From contig OY987265.1 of assembly GCA_963920665.1 (NCBI GenBank), positions 44,583,001-44,647,000 on the forward strand: a stretch of 64,000 nucleotides of DNA, written 5' to 3'. Positions 10,311 to 22,684 of this stretch are shown here, piece after piece. The stretch's first letter is position 1; every line of letters begins with the position of its first letter. The stretch is from Straminergon stramineum (lineage: Eukaryota; Streptophyta; Bryopsida; Hypnales; Calliergonaceae). The position numbers and the translations under genes are program-made. The notes under the pieces were generated by a model. That model did no database searches, was not told where the DNA came from, and was given only the letters and a program-made list of their open reading frames with translations.

Positions 10311-11860
10311 TCTCGGTAGTAAGATTGTTCTATCAAACAAACTTAAGCAGGAGGAACTTTATTTTTTGAAAAATTGTGGTTTTTGCATTAAAAAATGAAT
10401 CCTACAACTTGTTTTTTCAAGAAGATGCTCTAATTGCCTAAAATATAAGATTGTTCATAACTTTCTCATAACAAATCCAAATGGAATGAATCAAAGCTTT
10501 CCACGGAGACAAAAATATAATCTATAGGGAAAATAAATAAAAATAATAAAATTCAAATTTTTGAATCTTTTTTGCTACCCAATCTTCCCTATTTTGAGCT
10601 TATGTGGGCATAACTTTTGTTACTGGGCATGAAATCAAAAAACAATAATATTCCCACAAAGCTAATCAATTTTTCTATCTTCACAAAAAGTTTCAAAAAA
10701 TTAGGACAAAAATTGAGACTATAGGTACTTGCCCAAAATCCCATTTGTCCCCCAAAGGTACAATGGTCTTTTAGGGATTATATAAAGAATAAATGTAATT
10801 TTATTTTTGAATGAACACAATTGGGCGTTTGTTTAAAAAGATTGAAAATTTAGGGCCACTTCACACTACATTCGAAGGCCCAAGGTCTATTGAATTCTCT
10901 AAATTTGATTGGTGGTGAAGGGTCTTGGCAAGAAACGGTTGCCATTTTTGGCTCAAAACGACCTTAGAACTACAATATTGTGACATGTTGAAATAAAAAA
11001 ATGAAATTGAATTAAATATGGATAGTTTGTACAACATTGAGAATAGAATGTCTCTGAAAATTCAAATGTAGAAAAATTATCTCTAAAAATTATGAACTAA
11101 AAAAGTACAATGAAAATTACCAAAAGGAAAAAAAAATTTAATTAAAAAAACCTTTTTCCTATCTTGAAGATGCTCCTTCCTAACCATTTTCATCTTTGGG
11201 GAGAAAAATTGTATTCTCTACACTTGTGCAAAGGTAGTGCACTTTGAGCACATGTGGAAGGGAGACAATTTACTATTTTTAGAAAATTTCTTCATAGACT
11301 TGTGTAACTTTAGAAGAAATCTAAGAAATCCAATTTTGAGCTTCAAATTTGTATTTTTGGGGGATTAGTGTCAAAGGAGTGAGACTTGGAACTTGAGTTG
11401 GATCTCCAATTTGATGCAAAATGTTTCCCAAATTAAATTTTTGACTTTTAGACTCATATTTTGGACACTTTATTGTTGCATGATACTATTCATGATACAA
11501 GTTGGGACTTTGGCCTCCACACTATGAAGTCCCAACTCCCAAGTCCCACATTTGATGTATTCTATTCACCTTCTACAAAGAAACTGTGATTTGGCCTTGA
11601 ACTAGGGCTTGGAGGTTGGGACTTGGAATGTAGTGTGAAGCAACCCTTATTTAGACTATCTTCTAGTTTAATCCTCAAACACATGAGCAATCCAAAAATT
11701 AAAATGTGGATTATGAATGATCAAATACACCTCATTCTTACCAAAAAAAAAATTCATTCAATTTTTTAGGAGAGTTACTTGAGTGTGTTTGAAACACTTG
11801 GGGGGAGGGAGATTGTAACAAAGACTAGTATTTTTTGACCTCACAAGTAGCATGGCAGAC
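10311..11860. other. AT-rich intergenic DNA, no gene seen
   Basis: AT-rich. It holds several short matches to other repeats in the window, such as CATAACTTTTGTTA near 10610. No coding region or complete element was delimited. Confidence 0.5.
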
Positions 11861-11864
11861 TTGT

Positions 11865-12610
11865 CCTCTGCAATAACTTTTTGAACCATAAACCCAATTA
11901 ACGAACTTGAAGTTTTTATTGGAAATGACTATCTTGGTTGTAATTATATCCCTTATTTTTTAGAAATTTAAAAAAAATCATTTTAAAAGGTGTATTTTTA
12001 ATCTAAAAGTCAATTTTGATTCTTTGTCACACTTTGGGGCTAATTTTTTTTCACTATGGTAGATTTATTATAGATTAAAACCTTAACATACCTCTTTCCT
12101 ATCCATAGAACTATGTTTGAGATTATATCCTAGAAAAGGGGTATGTCAAGTTTTTATTTTATAATAAATCATCCATACTTAGTAGAAAAAAATAAAAAAT
12201 GGCCATTTGTGAGGACTTGATGGTGATGAGATTTCATCAAAAGAATAAGATTGAAACCATCTTCAATGTTTAGAGATGCACATGCCAAGGATCCCTATTT
12301 GCACAAATGTAGAAGACCTGAAATTATATATTTTTAGATGCCCCTTTGTAGAAACATGCCCACCTACTATAGAAATAGACCACAAAAATTTCAATGGTAG
12401 ATTATTAATTTAAATACTCAAATATACTTAAAACTTATAAATAAAAAAGTGTGACAAATTTGCAAAATTGACTTTTAGATTTGAAAGGATATTTTAAATT
12501 TCTAAGAAAATAAAAAATATGATTTAAATCTAGACGTTTATAAACAAAAAAAATTCAACTTCATTGGTTTTATGCTTCAAAAGTTATAGTGGAAGGCAAG
12601 CCTAATGTTG
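11865..12610. repeat. Large foldback element, copy 1
   Basis: The left half (from AATAACTTTTTGAACCATAA near 11871) pairs with the right half, which ends in the complement of ATAACTTTTGAAGCATAAA near 12590. Paired landmarks include AAAAGTCAATTTTG with TTTGTCACAC on the left and GTGTGACAAATTTGC with its complement on the right. Arms are about 330 bp and diverged. A second copy of the same foldback family lies at 53215-54100. No transposase is visible. Confidence 0.75.
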
Positions 12611-13246
12611 GCAAAACGCTACAAAAAACTTGGCCTTTCTTGCAACCACCTAGGAAAGTCTCTCATCAACCAACTATAATTTTTTTGGAAAAGAAGATGC
12701 TAAATTCACATATTACAAAACATGTTGCCTTTTAGTGTATTTGACAATTTCTATTTCTTTGCTCTTGATTTGAATTTTAGCCACTAAAATGATATTTTTC
12801 GAATTTGAGACCAACAAATAACTTGAAGCTTATCAAGTCTAGTTTCTAGACCAATTTTAAATTGATTTTTTTTTAAATTGAATATTTTATTACCATTTGT
12901 TTTGTAGACCTATTACCATGGTTTATTAAATTCCTCATTATAGAATGATAAAGAAAAATGGTTTACATTATAATACTCCTCACCATAATACACACCTTTG
13001 CTTTGATATTAAGATTTTTAAAGCTTATTTGTATTTAATATGAATTTCTTCAATTTTTCTTCAAAAAATCATGATAAACTCAAATTCTTACAACACTATT
13101 TGAATTTCTTACGACTTGTAGAAGACACGAGATTTCATCTTAGGAAAATAAAATTAAGAAAATCCATGCATTTTTAGGGTAAAATGGACCACTTGGACTT
13201 AAGTTTGACCACTTGGTCATAGGCTCTTGATTTCGAGGGTAATCCC

Positions 13247-13555
13247 TTAACCCCTAAGCACTCCAATGTCCATTTTCTAGACAATGAACAGATTGAAACT
13301 CCAATTTCATCCTCCTAACTACTTGGATGAAAGTTATTTTAATTTGTGGAGATACTTTACCAAGTTGTTGTTCTATCTAAGGGTTGAATTTGGTGTTATT
13401 AGAGTACATATTTTCTAAAATTACAAATGTGCAAGGATGTCAAGTGGTCAAATTGCATTGACTTGAGTTCAAAACTGGATTTGCCAAAATGAGGTCATAG
13501 ATTTTAAGAACAAATTTTTTTTAAAAAATCACCATGTGAAGAGAACCTCATTTTA
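13247..13555. repeat. Dispersed repeat, direct partner of 47107-47415
   Basis: About 310 bp align collinearly at roughly 85%. Shared blocks include TTTCATCCTCCTAACTACTT and CTATCTAAGGGTTG. Non-coding in all frames as far as I can see. The AT-rich DNA on either side (12611-13246, 13556-14964) shows no gene. Confidence 0.8.
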
Positions 13556-14964
13556 GGTTTAACTAATCTATTTACGTATAATTTTCAAGCATTGTGAAAG
13601 TTTCATATTCTAGTTTCATGTTTTCTAATTTTATATTGGAATTTTAAATAATTTTTTTAGCAATATAAATAAACTTGGGTCAAAGCATGAAACACTTATT
13701 GATTATTTTGCATATAGAGGTAGTACTCACTATAATATAAGATTTTGGAAAATAAATATTGATGAATAAAATAAAACATGGAGAACACTTCAAATAATGG
13801 ATTTTCAAAAATTGAGGTCTAAAAATAATTTATTCCAAAATTTACATACTAAAAAAGTCAATGAGAATTTTCATGGGGAAGAGATTTCTTTTTCTAATTA
13901 CTAAAAATTAGTTGAAAACATTCAAAAAAATAAAACAAAAATAATATATTTTTAACAACTTGATAGAGATGAGATTCCATAAAAGAAATTATAGAAATGT
14001 ATTTTTGGATGTCTTGAAATGTGTGCACGGTAGAGCCTTCTTCTCATCTATGTGGAGGATTATTTTTTATTTTTAAAAATCTCTTTAGAAAACAAGTTGA
14101 AAACCTTGTAGAACAACACGGTGTCCAAATTTCTAAGTGAAAACCATTGTTTTAGACCCATTACAATACTAAAAAAATCCTCAAACCTAAAATGTGACAA
14201 ATTAAAGAAATTGGATAATATATATTAATTTTTATTTAAATTATGCAAAATTATATATATTGACTCTTAGGCAACTTACCATTCACTTCTAGAATGAATT
14301 TCAAGTATAACAAATAGAATCTCTAAAAGTTTTGTGCTTTCACCACATTCAAAAAGTTATAATCATTAACCACCACTCGATCTTTATCAAATATTGTAAT
14401 CTAATTGTAAAGATTAGAACTAAACCATCTGGCTATGAGTTTGCCACATATATGTCATGTTGGACACGAACAAGTGAATGTGGAAGGGAAAAACCGAGTG
14501 CAAATGCAAAGGACCAAGCAACAACAATAAGGCCTTTGAAACTAACGAGAAGGTCCATAAAGGATAGGAAATTAGGAATCACCTTAAATTTATCCTTCCC
14601 ATTCACATTGTTAACCCCTAAAGTCCCATTGTTCCTACAAGGCACAAAATTAATTGTGGGTAGACTCATTTAGTCTCAATTTGTATCACAATTTTTTGAA
14701 CCTTTTTTCACACATGAAATTTTCCAAGCTAGAGCTTTGAGCACATACAATTTTTATGTACAATGCACCTTCGGTTCACAATCTGTGTGCTTTTACGGGG
14801 GGAAATGGGGGAGAGGGAGCAGCCCGAGCAAGACTGCTTGCATTGACTTCAACTAGGGAAAGAGGTTGGGCCAGATTACTAAGTTAGAGCAAGTCAAGGA
14901 CATCAGGTTTAGTTTGCAAATGGAAGGCATCAACCCTTCTTTTGTTTTAATTAACTTTTTGAGA

Positions 14965-15222
14965 AAATGCCAAGATAATGGCAATCACTGGAAAATTTGG
15001 TGAAGGAAACATTGTATTTATACACTCATCCATATTTTGAATGAAAAAATACTTTTTAATCATCTTCATACACTTTTCCATCCAAATTTGGTGACTTCCT
15101 CCACATTTTCAATGGAAATGGGAAATTTCTTGTGAAAGAAGATTACTTTTATTTGGTTAAAAGTCGATATTTAATTTGAAATGGTGCAATCCGGACCCAT
15201 GCTGCAAAGAAAAAAAGGGCTG
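14965..15222. repeat. Dispersed repeat, direct partner of 4884-5140
   Basis: See the partner at 4884-5140. This copy ends in a similar ATGGTGCAATCCGGACCCAT stretch and is followed by base-balanced DNA to about 15420. 15223-16374 holds no gene that I can support. Confidence 0.7.
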
Positions 15223-16374
15223 GAAAGGCATGAAGCAGATGGGCTCTAAATTATTCATGGGGGACAGATGGGAGGGCATGAGCTTTTGACAAAGGGAACA
15301 TCGGGAGCGTAACTCATCTACGTGGGAACGTTTCGGGAACTTCAAGAGAACATATCGGGAACAGTGACCAACCCATTCTTGAAGAACAGCCCTAACTCTG
15401 AGGCTAACTTGGAGTTTGCATTGTGCTAGAAAACACCATAGAAATTAGAAATTTTGGAATTTTTCTTTTGTGTGTGTTAATTAAGATTACATACTTCAAT
15501 TCATTATTGGTTTTATTATTAGATTATTGGGGTTTTGAACTATGTGGTGGGGAAGAAGTGTTAAAAAATCAAACAATGCATTGTCAAATCTTGGAACATA
15601 GTTGCATCGTAAATTTTTATAGGATGTGTTCCATGTCCTGAATTGACTTGAAAATTAGTGGAGATATGCCTAACTCGATACCAATTATGAAAAAAAAATT
15701 GAATTTGAAGTTTATGGTGAAAAAAAATTGACCACAAGAGGTAGTCAAGGCCATTTGAAATTCTCAAGTATGGCTAAAAATAACTTTTCACTTTGAATGC
15801 AATTATCTTTCAATCTATTTGGTCGAAATTCACAAAACTTTTTCTAACATTATTTTCTAGAATTGCAAACAAGATCCTATGGTTAAATTCTAAAAAAAAA
15901 AAAAAATCAATTTCTTTGTTTTTTCAATCAATGCAATAGAAATGGCAATTTTCAGTGTTTTTGAGGCAAAAAATCCTAAAAAATGTCTTGGAACCTTAGG
16001 GGGGGATTCACTCCCATTTTTGCCCTACTAACAATCATTATTACATTTTTTGAGCATGAATATCCATGACATGTTGCCATGCCACCAAGTAGAGATAAAC
16101 TAAGACTACTTAAATATCTTTTTTTCTCTGTCCTAAATCCAAGTCCTAAAAATATGAAAATGCCCATTTGAACCTTCCATCTTTGTCTAAAAAATGTGCT
16201 TAATGACCTAAATAAATTGAGAAGTTGAAGGTTATATATATTAAAAAATTTAAGTTAATTGAAATGAAATAGTTTTTACTACATTTTTATTTTTTCAAAA
16301 ACTACCATCAATACAATTATTTTTTGGGAAAATGACTAGTTACATCTTATAGAAGACAAGTAACCACAAGATTG

Positions 16375-16920
16375 TCCAAAAAATAAATATGAAAAATCAC
16401 ATTGATAGATACCTGGAAAATGAATTTTGAAAAATGAAATTTAGGCTTGTCTTATGAAGGTTAAAAGTCTGTAGACTTTAGTTGACATGGAAGTTTTGGC
16501 AACTATGAACTCAAAATGTTGGACTTTGGAGGTGTATGTTGACCAATAGTTAGTGTTGAACTCTATATTTGCAAATACAAGAACCCATAAGATCTGGATC
16601 CTATGGTTGCAAAATGGACCCTTTCAACTCGCATACTCCTCTTTAATTCCAAAATTTTTCTAGCCTTGGTTTTGAAAATTAATTGAGCCTCAAAGGTCTC
16701 CATTGGTTCCCTCAAAAAAAATTTCATCCTCTTAATTAAATCAATTAAAAAACATTGAATTTTTGTAGGCTTCAATTATAGTCATGTGACTTTAAAATTT
16801 CATTGTTTTCATCTTGGCTTCATTCCACCCATTTTCTTATTCTTGATTTCAAATGGCCCCCATGGTCACAAAATTGACCCAGTATTTGTTAATAAAGAGA
16901 TTGCGAAGGTCACTCCAAAA
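16375..16920. repeat. Left copy of an approximately 550-bp direct repeat flanking the GC-rich insertion
   Basis: It aligns in order with 18335-18930 at about 70-75%. Landmarks are TTGACATGGAAGTTTTGG, GTATGTTGACCAATAG, and ATGGGCTTCAATT-like with GTGACTTT further on. The two copies sit on either side of the GC-rich segment 16949-18051. They may be diverged long terminal repeats or a tandem duplication. Confidence 0.7.
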
Positions 16921-16948
16921 TAGACGAAACTAGTTTCAATCTACAGGT

Positions 16949-18051
16949 TGTCGCGCCCCTTAGTGGCACTTACTACCTTAAGCTCACTTTCCAAACACTT
17001 AACAACTCAATGCCACCAAGGTTCACGCTCTCCTAACACTGCACATGCCACGCACCCACAATGTTAGGTTCCAACTTAAGTCACGGGGTTCCCCATTCCT
17101 CCGTGACTCCCAATCCTTTCCTTTCAATACTTAACTCCCACAAGACACCGGGCATGTCATTTGATGAAATGGGGTGGAACTTCCATTGATGTCCAAGCAC
17201 CCGGTGAGGCACTACTCCCACCGGTTCTAACCGCCCTTGAATGGGACCCAACTCCCCACTAGGCCCAACCCAACTCATTTCAGGACTCACTATTCGGGAC
17301 TTACCAAACGGGACTCACATCATGGCCTAGTGTAGAGTGGGACACCACCCAACCGGTATCAAGGAGTGTACAAGCACTCCATGGTAACACACGAGTGGTG
17401 GTGAGGCTCCAACACTAACCTCACCACCCGGGGTCACTTAGGCTCACCATGGCACCATCCGGGAGGGAGGAGGGAGACCACCCCTCCTCATAGTACTCTC
17501 TGCGGGATTCGGCAGCCCCCCCCCCTTTGTATGTCAAGGGGGACTCCCAAACACCCTTTGGTTTTGGAAGACCACCCCGTTTCTCCCGATTCGCACTAGT
17601 TTGGGACTCCCGAACTTCCACCCGGCATAACTTTGCGGTCCGAAATCCAAATTGCACATGCGACCCCATTTTCGACATCTACGCGACGCGTAGATGCCGA
17701 TGGACTACTCACTTGCTACATTCGGACAAGTACTTGCAAAGATATCGCCCTCCAAAGATTCGGGACACTCTCGGCGCGACCGGGACACCCCCAACTTTGA
17801 ACGCTCATAACTTTTGACTCGCAAGTTCAAATCGCGCGTTCTTTAGACGGCTGGAAGCATCTTCTCAAGACCTTTCCAAGCATGTATCACACGCCCCCAA
17901 ATTCGTCCGGATCAGAGCGCTACATTGCTCTGAACGCTCGGGACTCCTAGTCCCCCTCACCTCATCTCTTGCAAGGCTTGGGGAGTCACCCCCAATGTCC
18001 CCCTTGCTCACCAAGGTGGCACGGGCACGCCTTGTGATGAGGGTCGTGACA
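16949..18051. mobile_element. GC-rich solo-LTR-like insertion
   Basis: A sharply bounded GC-rich block in AT-rich DNA. It begins TGTCGCGCCCC and ends GGGTCGTGACA, so it has TG..CA ends in short imperfect inverted repeats (the complement of the right end reads TGTCACGACCC). Flanking 5-mers are CAGGT and TAGGT, a possible 5-bp target duplication with one mutation. Length is 1103 bp, plausible for a plant Ty3-type LTR. It carries recurrent GGGACTCC-type motifs, a 10-C run at 17516-17525, and a palindrome at 17676-17696. The reading frames inside (for example 17527-17817) have no recognisable domain. Solo LTR is the best reading, but no internal retrotransposon sequence is present to confirm it. 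Confidence 0.55.
17676..17696. repeat. Palindrome with 10-bp arms
   Basis: CATCTACGCG and CGCGTAGATG flank a single base. It lies within the GC-rich LTR-like block and is CpG-rich. It may be a transcription-factor site of the LTR, which is inference. Confidence 0.85.
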
Positions 18052-18334
18052 TAGGTAGTTATCACTTGAATATTGTAGCAATTTGAACTTCAAATCTATA
18101 ACCATGGAGGGGTTTTTTTCTAATTTTAGTGTGATATGATAAAAGAAATTGCAACATGTTGTTCTACACTATACTATAAATCTACAAAGAAATTTTCAGA
18201 TTTTTTTAGCATTGATTGCATTTCATATGAATTGTTTTACTTTTTGTTCAAAGGTCATGGTAATTTCAAATTTGAAGAACTGCAAATTTTTTATGAATAA
18301 TTGAAGAGATGTCATCGCTTCTCTCAAAAATAAA

Positions 18335-18930
18335 ATAATCACATTCATAGGTACTTGCAAATGAAGTTTGAAAATGTAATAGGTTCATTTTTTGAGGGTT
18401 ATCAAGCTATAGACATCAATTGACATGGAAGTTTTGGAAATTATAAACTTGTTATGGTAAACTTTAGAGTTGTATGTTGACCAATAGCTAATGTTGGACC
18501 TCATGATTCTATAATGTAGAAACCTCAAAATCCAAAACCCATTGGTTGGCTCAAAAATCTTTTAAGTCTTATATGTATTTTTTAATTCCAAATTATTTTT
18601 GGTTCTTATTTCATACATTAATTGAACCCGAAAGGTTCTCATTAGTTCCTTCAAAATCTTTTAAACTCTCTCAATTGAAAAGACACCATGGGCTTCAATT
18701 TTAGTCTTGTGACTTTGAAATTAATTTTGTCTTGGTATCATTCCACCATTTTAGTCCTAACTTCATTTCATCACAGCTTCATTTGTCATGACTTCATTCT
18801 ACCATTTCCAGATGGCTTCATTCCATCATTCCAATCATAACTTTAATTTTAGTTGTGACTTCAAAAACACCCCATGGTCTTAAAGTGAACCTTATATTTG
18901 TCAATTCAAAAATTCCAAAGGTTACTCTAA
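18335..18930. repeat. Right copy of the approximately 550-bp direct repeat
   Basis: Partner of 16375-16920. It also contains a short internal repetition of CTTCATTYCATCA-like units between 18735 and 18840. The DNA from 18931 to 20470 is AT-rich with no gene visible. Confidence 0.7.
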
Positions 18931-20476
18931 AAATTGGCTAGCATTCAACTTAAAAAAACCCTTAAAAAACTCATGTGTTGTTTCTTAATTTTTAATATTT
19001 TTATATAAAGAAATATAATTCAAGAGAAAAATTTTGTAGCAATATTTCAATCTTTACTTCTTCCTACTGTTATTGCAAAACTATTGACAAAAATTCAAAG
19101 TAGTTACAATTTTTATGCCCAAATTATTGAATATTTATATAAGAAAAAAATTAATTTCTCCCCTTGTTATATTAATATTTAATAATTTCGAAGAAAGGAA
19201 AATTATTTTATTTTAGAAATATGGATTCCAATTTAATAAATTACAAACAAAATGTTAACAATTGCCATAAATATGACCTCCAATCATGTTTATATCTATA
19301 TTTGTGATCATTGTGATTTTGGATTTTTGATATCACCACAAAGACATCACTATGAATTATATGTGCAATTTTAGATTTATAAAGATTTTTTTTGTGAAAA
19401 CTAATGAATTTTAAATTTTCCTTTATGAATTAATTAATTCTTAAAAACCACTTTTTAATGATATCTTTTAAAAAAATACTCGTTACTATATGACTTTTCT
19501 ATTATTTATTCAAGAGGTGTGTATTTGTGAGCCAAGAGGTGCATAAAAAAATAATCACTTTTTGAAAGGGTACAAATATGTATGAACTATAAAGGTCATT
19601 CTAATGTTATTGTAATAATTAAAAAAATGATAACAACATACTCCTTTATGCATTGAAGAACAGAGGGATAATTTATCCTTTCTTCTTCATTCAATATTCT
19701 ACTTTTTGAATGATCATCTTGAAGGTTTGATTATTTTAGTTTGTGAATCATTTTGTATTACTATTTTATACACTATAAATAAGGAAATTTTAATGAGCTA
19801 ATAATATGATTCAGCATGATTTTAGAATGTATTAAAATGATTTCTTTGTGGTGATCTCCAAAATCTTTTTTTAGGGTTTTTGTCTTTCATCAAATTTGTG
19901 AAGTGATTAGTATACATAGTGTTTAAAAATATAAGGTAAGATAACTTGATATGTAGATGACTTCTTACTTCTTAATATGATTTTACAAATGTAGCATGTC
20001 AATGTTGACCTAATCCAATTGTTAATCATATTTAGTATGAATGATATTCTTTCTCCCCGAAGTCTTTGATTTATAAATTACATCAAAGTTAGGCTCAATT
20101 CTTCTTGATACCAGGTGGCAATAAGAATTTAAAATGGAACAATTCCTTTGTCATGTGGCATTTTGGCCATGCAGGTGCTTCATTTACACTTTTTAGAAAA
20201 AATATTATCAAATGATTATATTATCTCTCCATTATAGTATAACAATCATAATGTAAATTGATATATTCTTTAGAAGTTATAGTGTTATAAAACATTAAAT
20301 ACAATATAATGACCTCATTTAAAAGAGGTGTTGTGGAAGGTGATTCGTCAGGGAGTTTGAAACAAATGAAGTGGAGGTTGAAGTAAGTTCACCTTTGCAA
20401 CTACAAAAATGTCAAATCTATCAAGTTTTAATCCCTAAGAATAAAAAAAAGATGAACAACGACTATAAATATAAAT

Positions 20477-22236
20477 ATGGAGAAAACAGGAATCGAGAGA
20501 GGTAAACAAAAAATTTACCAAGTATATATGATACAGGGAGAACTTTTCATTGCATATATGGCTTAAGTGTAATTTTTTTGTAAGACAAAAATTCTAAAAT
20601 CCCCTTGAATAATCATCAATTGATTTTATTATTATTTTTAATACAAGGGTTTGCAATGTCTTTTGGAAAATACAGATTCAAACTTTCAAAAACATGGAAA
20701 TTCTTTGAAAATAAAACCTTATGATACTATTCACAATTGCAATTATGAAGATCGATCGAAACAAACGGTGGTTTCAGATTTAGATGGAACACTTCTACGT
20801 GGATGTAGCTCATTTCCATACTTTATGTTAGTTGCATTTGAAGGTGGAGGTGTTATTAGAGCCTCGTTCCTCTTATTATTTTCTCCTTTGTGTTGGTTTC
20901 TTTATCATTGTATTTCAGAATCAATTGGAATCCGTGTATTGGTTTTTATTACTTTTGTTGGACTTAAAATTGGAGACATTGAAGCAATTGCACGTGGAAC
21001 TTTGCCTAAGTTTTATGGTGAAGATGTGCATCCAAATACATGGCAAGTGTTTTCTTCTTTTGGAAAGCGATACATATTGACAGCAACACCACGTATAATG
21101 GTTGAACCTTTTGCCAAGACTTATCTTGGGGTGGATAAAGTTTGGGGCACTGAACTTCATATATCTAATGGAATTGCTACTGGGTTGCTAGAAAATCCAG
21201 GTGTATTGGTAGGAAAAGTTAAAGAAACAGTATTGAGGCATGAATTTAAAGACTCCAATTTTCCTAATGTTGGATTGGGAGATCGTCACTCAGATCACTA
21301 TTTCATGTCACTTTGTAAGGTGTAATTTTGTGCAATTAATCGATAAATGTTTTAGTAGGTTAAAATTATAGCTATTCTAACTATTTTATTATTATTTATA
21401 TATATAATGAAAATGAATATTGAGAATAATCATTTAAGTTTTGAAATATACCAATGATTGAAGAAATTCTAGCATTTGGACTTGTGTAGGAAGCATATAT
21501 TGTTGTTCCAGATGAAAATATTGCAGCAGCTCCTAAAAATAGCTTAATGAATTCAATAATATTTCATGATGGTCGTTTGGTGCAAAGGCCAACAGCAAGT
21601 ACCGCACTTGTAACACTACTTTGGTATCCAATAGGTGCACTTTTAGCTATACTACGAATTATTGTAGGCATAATATTGCCAATAAGTTTATTAACAATTG
21701 TATATAAGTTTTTAGGGGTTTATGTTGTTGTTCATGGAAATCCTCCACTCAAGCATGAACACAACGATGGAAAAGGTTATTTATATGTGTGCACTCACCG
21801 AACACTATTAGATCCTGTAATGGTGGGTGTAGCTTTAGGGCGACGTGTAACTGCTGTTACATATAGTATAAGCCACTTATCTGAATTACTATCTCCAATT
21901 AAAACAGTTCCTCTTAAACGAGATAGAGAAAAAGATGCAACAAATATAAGAACTCTCTTAAAAGAAGGAGATTTAGCAATTTGTCCTGAAGGCACTACTT
22001 GTCGTGAGCCATATTTACTAAGGTTTAGTGCACTTTTCGCTGAACTTTCTAATCATTTGGTTCCTGTGGCAATGAACACTAAAATGAGTATGTTTCATGG
22101 AACTACCGCACGTGGTTGGAAAAGCTTAGATCCATTTTATTTCTTCATGAATCCAAGTCCAGTTTATGAGGTAAATTAAATCTTTTCAATTTGTATTATA
22201 TACAAATGATGAAAATTATATAATGATATATCATTT

Positions 22237-22318
<82 letters not shown>

Positions 22319-22684
22319 CATCATTTGTGGGTATCTACTTTAATTTGTAGTTTGAATACATATTCATCAATATTTATATACATATTTTATAGTCTGAATA
22401 CATATTCATCAATAAATATTTACAAAGATTCAAATAATTCAATTTTATTATTTAGTCATGTATTTGAATTGTGTAAGTAGGTTACATTTCTTGATGAATT
22501 GCCACATGAACTCACTTGTGCTGGTGGAAAGTCTTCTTTTGAAGTTGCAAATTACATTCAAAGACTACTATCACAAACTTTGGGATTTGAGTGTACAAAT
22601 TATACACGTAAAGACAAATATACTACTCTTTGTGGTAGTGATGGCTCTATTCTACCAAAGTCCCAAGACTCTTTCGGGTCATAA
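20477..22684 (+). CDS. GPAT: sn-2 glycerol-3-phosphate acyltransferase (GPAT4/6/8-like), 4 exons
   Basis: Membrane enzyme of the land-plant GPAT family that acylates glycerol-3-phosphate, typically with oxygenated fatty acids for cutin or suberin. Exons: 20477-20501 (inferred), 20676-21319, 21490-22170 and 22481-22684, joining in phase to about 517 aa. The N-terminal HAD-like phosphatase domain shows [12 protein letters not shown] (Asp43 and Asp45 by this model) and [11 protein letters not shown]. These are the motifs kept in the GPAT4/6/8 group that releases 2-monoacylglycerol. The acyltransferase half has HRTLLDP (about 326), [12 protein letters not shown] (about 360) and [10 protein letters not shown] (about 388). 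A hydrophobic stretch lies near 264-295. The exon at 20676 has no in-frame ATG before the conserved DLDGT, and an in-frame stop lies at 20639. I therefore propose the ATG at 20477 spliced to an AG at 20674-20675; the start is uncertain. Intron 3 carries a long AT microsatellite. Confidence 0.88.
22242..22312. repeat. (AT)n microsatellite in GPAT intron 3
   Basis: 71 bp of uninterrupted alternating AT, inside the intron between 22170 and 22481. It is likely length-polymorphic. Nearby, short TTTATATACATATT repeats continue to about 22420. Confidence 0.98.

Noticed and set aside
14332..14673. 113-codon open frame in the AT-rich left half
   Set aside because: It begins only at TTG, has no recognisable domain, overlaps an equally long frame on the opposite strand, and has no splice context.
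22223..22480. Open frame with Tyr-Ile repeats
   Set aside because: It is the translation of the AT microsatellite in GPAT intron 3.
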